NCBI GenBank assembly: GCA_001602455.1
Contig: CP012157.1
Span: forward strand, 3,033,733 to 3,097,732
Length of the DNA: 64,000 nt
Origin: Betaproteobacteria bacterium UKL13-2
GTDB lineage: Bacteria; Pseudomonadota; Gammaproteobacteria; Burkholderiales; Usitatibacteraceae
Direction of reading: 5' to 3'
Shown: positions 39,039 to 48,380 of the stretch, piece by piece
Position numbering within the stretch: position 1 is the stretch's first letter
Layout of the letters: every line of letters starts with the position of its first letter
Made by a program: the position numbers and the translations under genes
Notes under the pieces: generated by a model
The model's database searches: none
The model's input: only the letters and a program-made list of their open reading frames with translations
Told to the model about the DNA's origin: nothing

Positions 39039-40372
39039 TGACGCCGAAAGAAATCGTCAGTGAACTCGACAAACATATTGTCGGGCAAGCGGCTGCAAAG
39101 CGGGCGGTTGCGATTGCGCTTCGGAACCGCTGGCGGCGCAGTCAAGTTGATGAACCATTGCGTACCGAGATCACGCCAAAGAACATTCTGATGATCGGGC
39201 CGACGGGTGTTGGCAAGACCGAAATCGCGCGGCGCTTGGCAAAGCTCGCCAACGCGCCGTTCATCAAAATTGAAGCGACGAAATTCACCGAGGTCGGCTA
39301 TGTGGGGCGCGATGTCGATACCATCATTCGCGATCTGGTCGAAACCGCAATCAAAGATGCGCGTGAGGCGGCCTCACAAAAAATGCGCCATCTCGCCGCC
39401 GACAACGCGGAGGAGCAGGTTCTTGACGTGCTTTTGCCGCAAGCGCGCAGTTTCGATTTCTACGGCAAGGCAGATAGCGAGGAGACGGCAACTGCCGATA
39501 ACACGACGCGCCAAAAGTTTCGCAAGATGTTGCGCGAGGGCAAGCTCGATGATCGCGAAATTGAAATTGAAGTCTCTGCATCCCCCGCGTCCATGGAGAT
39601 CTTTGGGCCACCAGGGATGGAGGATCTGACCCAGCAATTGCAAGGAATGTTCAAGGACATGGGTAGCGGCCGCAAGAAGCCACGCAAAGTCACTGTGAAA
39701 GAAGCGATGCGACTGCTGACCGATGACGAAGCCATGAAACTCGTCAACGACGAGGACACGAAGCTAGACGCATTAAAAAACGTCGAGCAAAACGGTATCG
39801 TTTTCCTCGACGAGATCGACAAGATCGCCACACGTTCGGATTTGCAAGGTGCTGACGTCTCGCGACAGGGCGTGCAACGGGATTTGCTGCCACTGGTCGA
39901 GGGCACCACCATCTCAACCAAATACGGCATGGTCAAGACCGACCATATTTTGTTCATCGCTTCGGGCGCGTTTCATCTCGCAAAGCCGTCGGATTTAATT
40001 CCTGAATTACAAGGTCGTCTGCCGATACGCGTCGAATTGCAGTCACTCTCTGTCGATGACTTCGAAGCGATTCTGACAAACACCGACGCCTGCCTGACCA
40101 AGCAATATCAAGCGCTTCTGAGTACTGAAAATGTGGCGCTGACCTTTCCTGCGGCGGCAGTCCGCCGTCTGGCCGAGATTGCTTATGCGGTGAATGAAAA
40201 GACGGAGAACATCGGCGCTCGACGGCTTTATACCGTGATGGAAAAACTTCTCGAAGACCTGAGCTTTGATGCCGACGCCGCATCACCAGCGTTTACTGTC
40301 ACACCAGAATACGTCGATGAGAAGCTCGGCGCACTAGCGAAAAGCGAAGACCTCGCGCGCTACGTTTTGTAG
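39035..40372 (+). CDS. hslU: ATP-dependent protease ATPase subunit HslU
   Basis: AAA+ unfoldase of the HslUV protease, 445 residues. The N-terminus is [17 protein letters not shown], Walker A is [16 protein letters not shown], a variable intermediate domain covers about residues 110-240, Walker B is [12 protein letters not shown], and the protein ends ARYVL. Stress control is likely, as in relatives, but no sigma-32 site was identified upstream of hslV. Confidence 0.98.
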   Translation: MMTPKEIVSELDKHIVGQAAAKRAVAIALRNRWRRSQVDEPLRTEITPKNILMIGPTGVGKTEIARRLAKLANAPFIKIEATKFTEVGYVGRDVDTIIRDLVETAIKDAREAASQKMRHLAADNAEEQVLDVLLPQARSFDFYGKADSEETATADNTTRQKFRKMLREGKLDDREIEIEVSASPASMEIFGPPGMEDLTQQLQGMFKDMGSGRKKPRKVTVKEAMRLLTDDEAMKLVNDEDTKLDALKNVEQNGIVFLDEIDKIATRSDLQGADVSRQGVQRDLLPLVEGTTISTKYGMVKTDHILFIASGAFHLAKPSDLIPELQGRLPIRVELQSLSVDDFEAILTNTDACLTKQYQALLSTENVALTFPAAAVRRLAEIAYAVNEKTENIGARRLYTVMEKLLEDLSFDADAASPAFTVTPEYVDEKLGALAKSEDLARYVL

Positions 40373-40382
40373 TCAACGATTT

Positions 40383-40516
40383 GGGAACTTCTCGAAACCG
40401 TCGCGAGCGGGCGAAGTTCGTGCCGACGGGTTTGGCAAACACGGGACACGTACCCAGTGTACGGCGAGCACCGCAGGCGCGAAATTCGCCCACGCAGCAG
40501 GTTTATAGAAGTGCCC
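40383..40516. repeat. 134-bp palindromic-ended dispersed repeat, copy B
   Basis: Second copy of the element at 32869-32990, in the same orientation, 10 nt after hslU. Ends are GGGAACTTCT and AGAAGTGCCC (one change from perfect). It is 12 bp longer than copy A through a different middle segment. Similarity appears to run a few bases beyond the right end. Confidence 0.85.
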
Positions 40517-40605
40517 ATTCCGGCAAAGTCCTTTATCGGCGGCCTGTTTCAAACGTTTTTGCAGATTCAGGCGCGAGTCTCCTTCACTTCCGTGGATTAC
40601 GGCGC

Positions 40606-41427
40606 TCATGCCGGTGACGAAAAGTCGATGATGATGTTCGATTGGACGCTACTGAGCAAGAACCCTTGCAAGTTAAATTGCGCATCGGCGTTTAAGGCCA
40701 GCTCGAAGGCCTCGGCAAGACTCTTTTTTTCGACGAGTGCGCTCAAGAAGGCGAATGTGGCGGAGTCGATTTGTCGAATCGTGACCGCAAAACCATCGCG
40801 ATGAACCACAACCATCTCAGCGCACGTCCAATCGATCTCCCATGCGCCATCATAGTCGGGCTGGTTCATTTGCCAAACCGTGAACAGCGGAAATCTTGAT
40901 TGGATTAGCGCGACGGCAGGATGAAGCGCAAAGCACACATTCGGCAGGGTATCAGGGTCTAATTCGCCCAGCCGCGAAATGAGCGATGTCGCATCCATGG
41001 CGGCGTCTGAATCGCCATCAGCCGCGTGGAATGCGCGATGCCATTGCCACTCGATCGTTGCGACATCGGTGAGATACGGTAACTCTGCTGCGGGCAGATA
41101 CCCGCGCAAGAACACGCCGAATTGCTCACCAAAGTCGTTAAGGTTGCCTGATATCGATGGTACCGAGACGATGAAGACTCTCGCTGCCTCGCGAAAAAAA
41201 GGAACGCCGACAATGTTACAAACGACTGGGTAGAGATCCGTGAGTGCATTGGTCAGATTGGTGATGACGTTGTATCGATAGATCGCCAGTCGCCGCGCGG
41301 CAGACAAACTGCTCGGTCGAATGTCATCCAACGCTGGGGACGACACGCCATCGGCGTCAATGATCGCTTGGGTCATGCGGCGTTGGATTGCCGCGAAGTC
41401 GCTCTCCTCGCTCGCATCAGCGACCAT
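40606..41427 (-). CDS. DUF2063 protein, BufC/HvfC-like
   Basis: A 273-residue protein with the putative DNA-binding DUF2063 fold at the N-terminus (RRLAIYRYNVITNLTNALTD, then YPVVCNIVG). In bufferin-type operons this protein partners the DUF692 enzyme and helps recognise the precursor. ATG 41427 (MVADASEE) is chosen because it overlaps the end of the DUF692 gene by 11 nt. The longer frame to 41502 lies inside that gene. Its C-terminal half is poorly conserved. Confidence 0.8.
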   Translation of the reverse strand: MVADASEESDFAAIQRRMTQAIIDADGVSSPALDDIRPSSLSAARRLAIYRYNVITNLTNALTDLYPVVCNIVGVPFFREAARVFIVSVPSISGNLNDFGEQFGVFLRGYLPAAELPYLTDVATIEWQWHRAFHAADGDSDAAMDATSLISRLGELDPDTLPNVCFALHPAVALIQSRFPLFTVWQMNQPDYDGAWEIDWTCAEMVVVHRDGFAVTIRQIDSATFAFLSALVEKKSLAEAFELALNADAQFNLQGFLLSSVQSNIIIDFSSPA

Positions 41428-42295
41428 GGCGCATGATCTCCCTCGCGTGAGATGCCTCGGCCAGCAGCACGTCGAGCGTCGGGATATCGGCATCCCATTC
41501 AATCAGCGTTGGCACGCAGCCAAAGCGGGCGATCGCTTGGCCATACAGCGCCCACACTGGATCGCTTACGGCGGCGCCATGTGTGTCAATGAGCACATCG
41601 CCCGTATCTTGATATCCGGCCAAGTGTATTTCAGCCACAGCGTCCACCGGAATCGCCCTCAGGTAAGTCATTGCATCAAACTGCTGGTTGACGCTATTGA
41701 CGTAGATGTTGTTTACATCGAGCAAAAGCTGACAGCCGCTGCGCCGTGATACCTCGGCGACAAACTCCCACTCCGGAATCGTTGATTCGGCAAACTCAAG
41801 GTAGCTCGACACATTCTCGATCAGGAGTGGACGTTGTAAGTATGACTGCGCCTGATCAATGTGATTTACCACATGCACTAAGGACGCATCCGTATAGGGA
41901 ACTGGCAATAGATCATTAAGGTACCGGCCGCCAACACCGACCCAACACAGATGCTCCGATAGCAGCATGGGTTCAACGCGGTCGACGAGGCGCTTCAATG
42001 TTGCCAGATGGTGTGTGCTGAGCGGATCAGCCGAGCCGAGAGACAAGCCTACGCCATGCAATGACAGCGGATAGCGCTCGCGAAACCAAGACAAATAGGC
42101 GAGTGGCTGGCCACCATCGCCGAAAAAATTCTCACTATGGACTTCTAAAAATGCCGGCGCGGCGTATTGACCAAACTGCTCATCTTGTATGGCACGATAA
42201 TGCGGAGCGCGTAGTCCAATGCCAACCGCATCAACGAGCCGAATAGATGTCGTCAGCACGAGAGTTTGTTGAAGACAAATGCGAGGAAAGGCCAA
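41417..42295 (-). CDS. DUF692 multinuclear iron enzyme (MNIO), BufB/HvfB-like
   Basis: A TIM-barrel iron enzyme of about 280-292 residues. Landmarks are VGIGLRAPHY, FLEVHSENFFGDGG, LSLHGVGLSLGS, LLSEHLCWVGVGG, LLIENVSSYLEF, LLLDVNNIYVN and EIHLAGY, which together hold the metal-binding His, Glu, Asp and Asn residues. MNIOs modify cysteines of ribosomal peptides, and in bufferins they form thiooxazole-type heterocycles (established knowledge). The start is uncertain: TTG 42295 or GTG 42259. The cognate precursor is the gene just upstream. Confidence 0.9.
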   Translation of the reverse strand: MAFPRICLQQTLVLTTSIRLVDAVGIGLRAPHYRAIQDEQFGQYAAPAFLEVHSENFFGDGGQPLAYLSWFRERYPLSLHGVGLSLGSADPLSTHHLATLKRLVDRVEPMLLSEHLCWVGVGGRYLNDLLPVPYTDASLVHVVNHIDQAQSYLQRPLLIENVSSYLEFAESTIPEWEFVAEVSRRSGCQLLLDVNNIYVNSVNQQFDAMTYLRAIPVDAVAEIHLAGYQDTGDVLIDTHGAAVSDPVWALYGQAIARFGCVPTLIEWDADIPTLDVLLAEASHAREIMRHGR

Positions 42296-42341
42296 ATGGC
42301 GGCCAGCATTACGAGTAGCCGCCGTCAGTGTGCGCCTTAAA

Positions 42342-42653
42342 CTATTTCTTATCCGACATCTTTGGCTCAGCCGCCTTGTCGTTAGAAGCGACTTTCAATT
42401 TGCCTCCCATCTTCTCGCATGAACCCTTGGCGACAAATTTCCACTCGTCGGCCAAATTGTCAGCAGTCGCCTGTCCCGCACATGAATGCTTAGCAGTATG
42501 GCAATCGTTTTGTCCTTTCTTGGCCACACCAAAACACTTTTCCTTGGCCTCTTTTTTGGCCTCTTTTTTGTCTTCTGCCATGGCGGTGCCACTCAAGACC
42601 GATACGGCGACCAAACCTGCAATGGCTGTCGATAACATCATTTTGCTGTTCAT
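42342..42653 (-). CDS. Bufferin-type precursor (DUF2282, BufA1-like)
   Basis: A 103-residue exported peptide with a signal peptide ([18 protein letters not shown], cleavage probably after AMA at residue 26). After a lysine- and glutamate-rich spacer come four cysteines: C40 ([11 protein letters not shown]), C51 (NDCHTAKH), C58 (HSCAGQ) and C79 (GSCEKMGG). This is the DUF2282 pattern. Bufferins of this family are modified by the DUF692/DUF2063 pair and chelate copper (established). ATG 42653 is preceded by CGGAGAG. Confidence 0.88.
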   Translation of the reverse strand: MNSKMMLSTAIAGLVAVSVLSGTAMAEDKKEAKKEAKEKCFGVAKKGQNDCHTAKHSCAGQATADNLADEWKFVAKGSCEKMGGKLKVASNDKAAEPKMSDKK

Positions 42654-42969
42654 AAAACTCTCCGTAAAGTGAAGTTCAAAACGCTGCGCCTTCAATGATA
42701 GCTTGAATGGTTTTTAAGTGGAGGGCGCATTGGGGTCAATCACCAAATTTCAACTCCCAATCTAGCAAGCGTCACTTACAAAATATTGACATCACACCGA
42801 TGAAACGCACTTGATTTTATGGCAACTGGGAATATCTACTTGGCGTGGCACTGGCAACCGAAGATGTACCACCAACCTCGGTTGACAACACGATCAGTGC
42901 CGACCGCAAGATGCAGTTTTTCGCATCGTGCGGATTCATCAACTAATTCACTTTCGTCTTGGAGAAACC
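42654..42969. other. 316-bp divergent intergenic region, bufferin operon / hsp20
   Basis: No gene is seen. TTGACA at 42786-42791 has no good -10 at standard spacing, and no clear sigma-32 or ECF promoter could be identified by eye. Control of both flanking genes must lie here. Confidence 0.5.
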
Positions 42970-43392
42970 ATGAACACCTTCGTCCGTCTACACAACCTTA
43001 CACCACGCCCGCGCCCTTCGACCGAAGATCTGTTCGCGAGCTTCTTCGGCCCCGCGAATGCAGGCGAGCCCAGTATCAAAATCGACGTCACTGAAGATGA
43101 AAAAGCCTACCGTGTCACTGCCGTACTCGCTGGCGTTCAGCGCGATGACATCTGTGTGAACGTCGATAAAAACGAAGTCTCAATCGAAGCCGAAATCAAA
43201 CGCGAAACCTCGACCAACGAGGGCGAGAGCGTGGTGCACTCTGAGCGTTTCTATGGCAAGACCTCGCGCAGCTTTGTCGTTGCCCAAGAAATTGACGACG
43301 CCAACGTGGAAGCCAAGTACGCCAATGGACTGTTAAGCCTCGTGTTGCCGAAAAAACTGCAACCGGCAGCAAAGCGCATCACGATCAATTAA
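42970..43392 (+). CDS. Small heat-shock protein, Hsp20 family
   Basis: A 140-residue alpha-crystallin-type holdase. The crystallin domain spans about residues 35-125 (IKIDVTEDEKAYRVTAVLAGV; RSFVVAQEIDDANVEAKYANGLL in two blocks), ending with LVLPKK. A short variable N-terminus (LTPRPRPSTEDLFASFFG) precedes it. ATG 42970 is chosen because GGAGAAACC precedes it. Confidence 0.93.
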   Translation: MNTFVRLHNLTPRPRPSTEDLFASFFGPANAGEPSIKIDVTEDEKAYRVTAVLAGVQRDDICVNVDKNEVSIEAEIKRETSTNEGESVVHSERFYGKTSRSFVVAQEIDDANVEAKYANGLLSLVLPKKLQPAAKRITIN

Positions 43393-43724
43393 GTTTCACG
43401 TCTTCGACGAGCGGGGTAGCCCGCATATTTCACAGCTCGTCCGCTTTGTCGAAGCACGTTACTTCTGGGGGATTAGCGTGCCATTTTGGCGCGTTCTTCC
43501 TTTGCCGTGGATGCAGCCTGCACGTTCGCTCCCTGGTGGTTGGATGGCACCGCGTTTGCCACCGCGTTTGCCACCGCAGTTCACACGCAATTGGCAAACA
43601 AGCGCCTTCCTCCCGTACGCATTGGGTAAACACGGCGCGCGATGCTGTGGTCGGTCGGGCGAACAATCGCTCACCCACTCACCCACTCACCTGCTTTCAA
43701 ACGTGCCCCCATGAAATGTTCGAG
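43393..43724. other. 332-bp intergenic region after hsp20
   Basis: It holds a hairpin after hsp20 (GACGAGC 43406-43412 with GCTCGTC 43435-43441, and an alternative outer pairing CTTCGAC/GTCGAAG), a 12-bp direct repeat ACCGCGTTTGCC (43549-43572), short CACCCACT repeats at 43671-43690, and the dispersed repeat that touches trmL. Open frames here look like chance. Confidence 0.55.
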
Positions 43725-43730
43725 CTAGCG
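43681..43730. repeat. 50-bp dispersed repeat overlapping the trmL stop
   Basis: The second copy of the repeat at 13955-14004, about 44 of 50 bases alike and in the same position relative to a minus-strand stop codon. Confidence 0.75.
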
Positions 43731-44195
43731 GATCGCGCCACCCTCAAAAGCCATCTGCCGCCACGCTTCGTATACCGCCACTGCAACCGTGTTCGAAAGA
43801 TTCAGGCTGCGATTGCCGGGCATCATCGGCAACGTCACGCGCTGCATCAGCGGAATATCCGTCAGGATTTCTCGCGATAAGCCTGCTGTTTCCCGACCGA
43901 AAACTAATACGTCGTCTGCGCGATACTGAAATTGGTCGTGCCGCAAACTCCCGCCTGTTTCTACCGCAATCAAGCGGCGGCCCACCAGTGCAGCAACGCA
44001 CGCAACCCAGCCGTCGTGGTGCGTGACATTAGCGAGCTCATGGTAATCGAGCCCGGCGCGTCGAACGCGTTTGTCATCCCACACAAAGCCGAGCGGATGG
44101 ACAAGGTGCAATCGCGCGCCCGCATTTGCGCATAGCCGAATCACGTTGCCGGTATTGGGGGGAATTTCTGGATTCACCAATACAACGTCAAGCAT
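43725..44195 (-). CDS. trmL: tRNA (cytidine/uridine-34-2'-O)-methyltransferase
   Basis: SPOUT-class methyltransferase that methylates the ribose of the wobble base of certain leucine tRNAs. The 156-residue protein shows the trefoil-knot pattern: VLVNPEIPPNTGNVIRLCAN at the N-terminus, LVFGRETAGLSREIL, and MMPGNRSLNLSNTVAVAVYE at the C-terminus. It overlaps comF by 8 nt. Confidence 0.96.
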   Translation of the reverse strand: MLDVVLVNPEIPPNTGNVIRLCANAGARLHLVHPLGFVWDDKRVRRAGLDYHELANVTHHDGWVACVAALVGRRLIAVETGGSLRHDQFQYRADDVLVFGRETAGLSREILTDIPLMQRVTLPMMPGNRSLNLSNTVAVAVYEAWRQMAFEGGAIR

Positions 44196-44931
44196 GTACC
44201 GTTCCGGCGGTTGATTCCATCACGGCGCGCGATAACACCCAGGCATCGACACGCACAGCACCTGCACGCTTGAGCACTTTGGCGGCTTCAGAGAGCGTTG
44301 CACCAGTGGTCATCACGTCATCGACAATCGCGACATGTCGCCCGTCAAGACTGGTTGAACAATCAAAAGCACCGCGGATGTTTTTGATACGGGCTTCACG
44401 CGTGAGCCCCGACTGCGGCTGGGTCTCGCGAATGCGTAGCATCGCATCGTGTGCCGCAGGTAGATTGAGGCGCCTCGCCACCCCGTCAGCGAGCAATGCG
44501 GCTTGATTGAACCCGCGCTCGCGGAGACGGCGGTGGGCAAGCGGCAGCGCCACCACCACTGTCGGCAGTGCGTTTATCGCCAAGGCGCGGTAATGTGCTG
44601 ACACACTCGCGGTGAGTACGTCGGCAAAAAATGCCGCTAATTTCAGATCGGCCCGAAACTTAAACGATTGCACTAATCGGTCTAGCGGGTAAACGTAGTG
44701 AAACGCTGTGACGGTTGCATCAAATTGAGGCGCAGCGCGTAAGCATTGGCCACAGACTTGACCGAGACGCGCGGGAATTGCGCAAACCGGGCAAGATTGA
44801 GCAACATCGGGCCGCAACAAAGATGATGCGCAGGATGAGCAAATCGCCGCACGGTCCTCAGCATCACACAGCGCGCATGCCTGCGGAAAATCGAGCCATC
44901 CGAGTCCGGAAAAAAGCGGTCGCGGCATCAA
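44188..44931 (-). CDS. comF: ComF family phosphoribosyltransferase-like protein
   Basis: A 247-residue protein of the ComF/GntX family linked to DNA uptake in competent bacteria. The N-terminus carries a cysteine-rich zinc-binding segment (CALCDAEDRAAICSSC, CPVCAIPARLGQVCGQC). The C-terminus has the PRTase motif HVAIVDDVMTTGATLSEAA. It is divergent from bioB. Two ATG codons in a row open the gene. Confidence 0.92.
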   Translation of the reverse strand: MMPRPLFSGLGWLDFPQACALCDAEDRAAICSSCASSLLRPDVAQSCPVCAIPARLGQVCGQCLRAAPQFDATVTAFHYVYPLDRLVQSFKFRADLKLAAFFADVLTASVSAHYRALAINALPTVVVALPLAHRRLRERGFNQAALLADGVARRLNLPAAHDAMLRIRETQPQSGLTREARIKNIRGAFDCSTSLDGRHVAIVDDVMTTGATLSEAAKVLKRAGAVRVDAWVLSRAVMESTAGTVHA

Positions 44932-45015
44932 GGCCCCGCACGGCGGGTACGCCCGCCGCCCAAGCGGGGAGCCGCCGACTGGTTTGGCAATTGTCGTTCA
45001 AAACACGCTCTAAAT

Positions 45016-45044
45016 TTGACATATCGCAAGGCAGAATTCATAGT
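45016..45044 (+). promoter_or_regulatory. Promoter for the bio operon
   Basis: TTGACA (45016-45021), 17 nt, CATAGT (45039-45044). It lies 80 nt before bioB. No BirA-type operator palindrome is visible. Confidence 0.6.
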
Positions 45045-45123
45045 CGAAGTTTAGCCGCCAATGCCGCGCTTTGTCCCGCCGATGGTGCCCCGCGCCGCGA
45101 CCAAGTCTATTTTCAGGAATTCT

Positions 45124-46170
45124 ATGCGCTCTACCACGCCACGCACACACGCGAACGCTGTGCCCGACACCACGCCATCGCAGGACACCGCTACGCAGCC
45201 CGTACATCTTTCGCGCCGCTGGCAATCGTCGTCGTGGTCAGTGGCCGATGTCGAAGCACTGTTCAATCTGCCATTTAACGAACTAATGTTTCAGGCGCAG
45301 ACGGTACACCGAGCGAATCACACACCGAATCAGGTTCAACTCTCCACACTGCTATCGATCAAGACTGGTGGATGCTCAGAAGACTGCGGTTATTGTCCAC
45401 AAGCCGCACGTTATACAACTGGTGTCGATAATGAAGAATTGCTCAATGTCGATGAGGTGGTGCGTACCGCGATGCGCGCCAAAGAGAATGGCGCATCGCG
45501 TTTTTGTATGGGAGCAGCATGGCGTGGCCCTAAGCAACGCGATCTAGATGCGGTGGTCACAATGGTCCGAGAGGTGAAAGCGCTCGGCTTAGAAACCTGC
45601 TGCACGCTCGGTATGCTCAAGGATGGTCAGGCTGAGCAATTACGAGAAGCCGGGCTCGATTACTACAATCACAATCTGGATACGTCGCCTGAAAAATACG
45701 GTGATATCGTCACCACACGCGAGTATCAGGACCGGCTAGATACGTTGCATCGCGTTCGTGATGCGGGGATCAACGTCTGCTGCGGCGGCATCGTCGGCAT
45801 GGGTGAATCGCGTACTGAGCGCGCCGGGCTAATCGCACAACTCGCGAGCCTTGACCCACCACCTGAATCGGTTCCAATTAACTATCTAGTACAAGTTGAA
45901 GGTACGCCCTTACACGATACCTTGAAGGGCGAGAGAGCGATTGACTGGACTGAGTTCGTGCGCACTATTGCGGCCGCACGTATCACCATGCCGAAAAGTT
46001 TTGTCAGATTGTCTGCTGGTCGGCAGGAAATGAACGAAGCCACTCAAGCCCTCTGTTTTCTAGCGGGAGCCAACTCCATCTTTTACGGTGAAAAGTTACT
46101 GACTACCGGCAATCCCGATGTTGAACGCGACCGCGCCCTATTCTCAAAGTTGGGTATTGAGCCGAGGTAA
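45124..46170 (+). CDS. bioB: Biotin synthase
   Basis: Radical-SAM enzyme that inserts sulfur into dethiobiotin to make biotin. The 348-residue protein has the CxxxCxxC cluster motif in [25 protein letters not shown], and [14 protein letters not shown] 45124 is chosen because AGGAATT precedes it and the added N-terminus in the longer frame from 45061 is not conserved. It opens the bioB-F-H-C-D set. Confidence 0.97.
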   Translation: MRSTTPRTHANAVPDTTPSQDTATQPVHLSRRWQSSSWSVADVEALFNLPFNELMFQAQTVHRANHTPNQVQLSTLLSIKTGGCSEDCGYCPQAARYTTGVDNEELLNVDEVVRTAMRAKENGASRFCMGAAWRGPKQRDLDAVVTMVREVKALGLETCCTLGMLKDGQAEQLREAGLDYYNHNLDTSPEKYGDIVTTREYQDRLDTLHRVRDAGINVCCGGIVGMGESRTERAGLIAQLASLDPPPESVPINYLVQVEGTPLHDTLKGERAIDWTEFVRTIAAARITMPKSFVRLSAGRQEMNEATQALCFLAGANSIFYGEKLLTTGNPDVERDRALFSKLGIEPR

Positions 46171-46198
46171 TTTGGCAAAACGCCATGGCGTTATGAGA

Positions 46199-46352
46199 CC
46201 GCAGATGAACGTAGATCGCAATCAGCATCATGCCCATCTAAGGCTGGCCGAAGAATTACCAGAATGCAATAGCCGCCCCGCAATGGTCGCTTCCCGCTGT
46301 TTTCAGTACATGTGTCAATCCATCTGCGTGTATCTGCGTCCATCTGCGGTTC
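46199..46352. repeat. Inverted repeat between bioB and bioF
   Basis: CCGCAGATG (46199-46207) and CATCTGCGG (46344-46352) face each other. Near the right arm ATCTGCGT is repeated twice (46322-46350). The intervening segment shows no gene. Similar CTGCG-rich repeats are widespread in bacterial genomes, and their role is unknown. Confidence 0.6.
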
Positions 46353-46383
46353 CAACCACATACCATCCGTAGCCCACCACTGC

Positions 46384-47604
46384 ATGCCTGTCTCCGATTT
46401 CTCCGCCCACCTCTCCGAGCTTGCACAAGCCGACCAGTTGCGCACGCGCCGGCTGGTATCGAGCGCACAGGATGCCTCGATGGTCATCGACGGCCAGCGG
46501 GTGCTGTCCTTTGCCAGCAATGACTACTTGGGGCTGGCCAATCATCCGCGTGTGGTTGAAGCCACCATGCGCGCACTAACAAAATATGGCCTAGGTGCTG
46601 GTGCGTCACATATGGTGACCGGACACAGCGCACTGCACGAGGAACTCGAGCAGCGGCTCGCCGCTTATGTCGGTATGCCGAAAGCGCTATTGTTCGGGTC
46701 GGGCTACGCCGCAAATCTCGGCATTCTCACGGCACTTGTCGGGCGAGGTGACGTAATCTTCGCCGACAAGCTCAACCATGCATGTCTCAACGACGGCGCA
46801 CAGCTTTCACGCGCCACATTCAAGCGCTATCCACACAACGATGTAGAAAAACTCCGCACGATGCTTGCACAGTGGCGCGCCACGAGTAAAAGTGCGGCGC
46901 GAATGGTCATTGCCACGGACGCTGTGTTTAGTATGGATGGCGACGTCGCTCCTATCTTGGAGCTTTTGGAACTCGCTGAGACCTACAATGCACTTCTGGT
47001 ACTCGACGACGCGCACGGCTTCGGCATTTTGGGCTACCGCGGTCGCGGTGTGCTGGAACACTTCAATTTGATTGGATCAAACGCGAAACCGGCAAATCCA
47101 CGCATCGTCTATATGGCGACATTGGGCAAAGCCGCTGGCGGCTACGGTGCATTTGTCGCTGGACACGAAGATGTCATCGACTGGATCATGCAAGCGGCAC
47201 GTACTTACCTGTTTTCCACGGCGACACCGCCTGCACTGGCGGCAGGTGCGATTGCCGCGCTCGATGTGATGGCCGAGGATCACGAGCGACGTCGCCATCT
47301 GCGAACACTGATCGACTTTTTTAACAGCTCATTGAAATTGCACTTCGCGAAGCTGCCGTTTTCACAAACGGCGATTCAACCAATCATCGTCGGTGACAAC
47401 GCCACGACACTCGACTTCGCCGAGCAACTGCGGCAGCGACATTTCCTTGTGCCCGCGATTCGACCACCGACGGTTCCGCAGGGAACTGCGCGGCTGCGCG
47501 TGTCATTGTCGTCTGCCCATATTGCCGACGACGTATTCGACCTCATTACTGCCATCACCGATATCGAAGTCAGCTTGATGGGGCGACCATTACGGGGAGC
47601 ATGA
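46384..47604 (+). CDS. bioF: 8-amino-7-oxononanoate synthase
   Basis: PLP enzyme condensing pimeloyl-ACP with alanine. The 406-residue protein has FASNDYLGLANHP, GLGAGASHMVTGHSALHEELE in adjoining blocks, DAVFSMDGDVAPI, LVLDDAHGFG, and the PLP lysine in MATLGKAAGGYGA. ATG 46384 is chosen to match the family. The longer frame crosses the inverted repeat region and is rejected. Confidence 0.95.
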   Translation: MPVSDFSAHLSELAQADQLRTRRLVSSAQDASMVIDGQRVLSFASNDYLGLANHPRVVEATMRALTKYGLGAGASHMVTGHSALHEELEQRLAAYVGMPKALLFGSGYAANLGILTALVGRGDVIFADKLNHACLNDGAQLSRATFKRYPHNDVEKLRTMLAQWRATSKSAARMVIATDAVFSMDGDVAPILELLELAETYNALLVLDDAHGFGILGYRGRGVLEHFNLIGSNAKPANPRIVYMATLGKAAGGYGAFVAGHEDVIDWIMQAARTYLFSTATPPALAAGAIAALDVMAEDHERRRHLRTLIDFFNSSLKLHFAKLPFSQTAIQPIIVGDNATTLDFAEQLRQRHFLVPAIRPPTVPQGTARLRVSLSSAHIADDVFDLITAITDIEVSLMGRPLRGA

Positions 47605-48380
47605 TGAGTATGTTTGTTGACGTTGTCCCCGGGCCAAAACCATCGTCGCCGAATCTCACGTTGTTACACGGCTGGGGACTCAACGGTGCGGTATGGAATG
47701 GCGTGCGTGCGGCGCTCGCGACACACTTCACGCTGCACATCATCGACCTGCCCGGCCACGGCCGCTCACATCTCACGCCGGTAACGAGCATGAACGCATT
47801 CGCCGATGCCGTGCTCGGCGCGATGCCGACGCAATCCCACATCATGGGATGGTCGCTCGGCGGTCACACCGCATTGGCCATCGCGGCGCGGCATCCACAA
47901 CGTATCGAACGCATGGTGACTGTGTGTTGTACGCCACGTTTCATCCAAGCGCCGGATTGGCCGCAGGGCAAGCGGCCAGAAGTGCTCGCCGAATTTGCCG
48001 CGCGCCTCGGCAGCCAATATGCGGCAACCATTCGCAATTTCCTTGCACTACAGGCCCTCAACCAGCCCAAGATGCGCGACCTCATCCGCCAAGTTTATGA
48101 GGCAGTCGAAGCGCATGGTGCGCCATCCGTCGAAAGTCTTGCGGCAGCACTCGAAATCCTCAAGGCGAGTGATCTGCGCACGAGCATTCCCTTGATCCCA
48201 CATCCCGCCTTGGTCATTCAAGGCGACCATGACGCGCTCACCTCCACCGCATCGGCGGAGTGGTTAGCCGATCATCTGCCGAACAGTATTTATTGCTTGA
48301 TCGAACACGCCGCGCATGCGCCTTTTCTATCGCATCGCGATATTTTTCTCGACCACGTCCTCGCGTTTCTAAATGACTGA
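47601..48380 (+). CDS. bioH: Pimeloyl-ACP methyl ester carboxylesterase
   Basis: Alpha/beta hydrolase that frees pimeloyl-ACP from its methyl ester. The 259-residue protein has LLHGWGLNGAVWNG, the nucleophile serine in MGWSLGGHTAL, aspartate in IQGDHDAL and histidine in EHAAHAPFLSH. It overlaps bioF (ATGA) with GGGGAG ahead of the start. Two ATG codons lie in tandem. Confidence 0.92.
   Translation: MMSMFVDVVPGPKPSSPNLTLLHGWGLNGAVWNGVRAALATHFTLHIIDLPGHGRSHLTPVTSMNAFADAVLGAMPTQSHIMGWSLGGHTALAIAARHPQRIERMVTVCCTPRFIQAPDWPQGKRPEVLAEFAARLGSQYAATIRNFLALQALNQPKMRDLIRQVYEAVEAHGAPSVESLAAALEILKASDLRTSIPLIPHPALVIQGDHDALTSTASAEWLADHLPNSIYCLIEHAAHAPFLSHRDIFLDHVLAFLND

Noticed and set aside
40373-40609. 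Minus frame crossing the repeat, CHWVRVPC-type peptide
   Set aside because: Similar short peptides may be annotated in genomes because the repeat is dispersed. No start signal or conserved fold.
40457-40804. 115-codon plus frame crossing repeat copy B
   Set aside because: It begins inside the repeat and runs antisense to the DUF2063 gene. The analogous frame at copy A (32931) shows it is created by the repeat.
42786-42791. TTGACA upstream of hsp20 as a promoter
   Set aside because: No -10 box at 16-18 nt. A heat-shock promoter could be present but was not identifiable.
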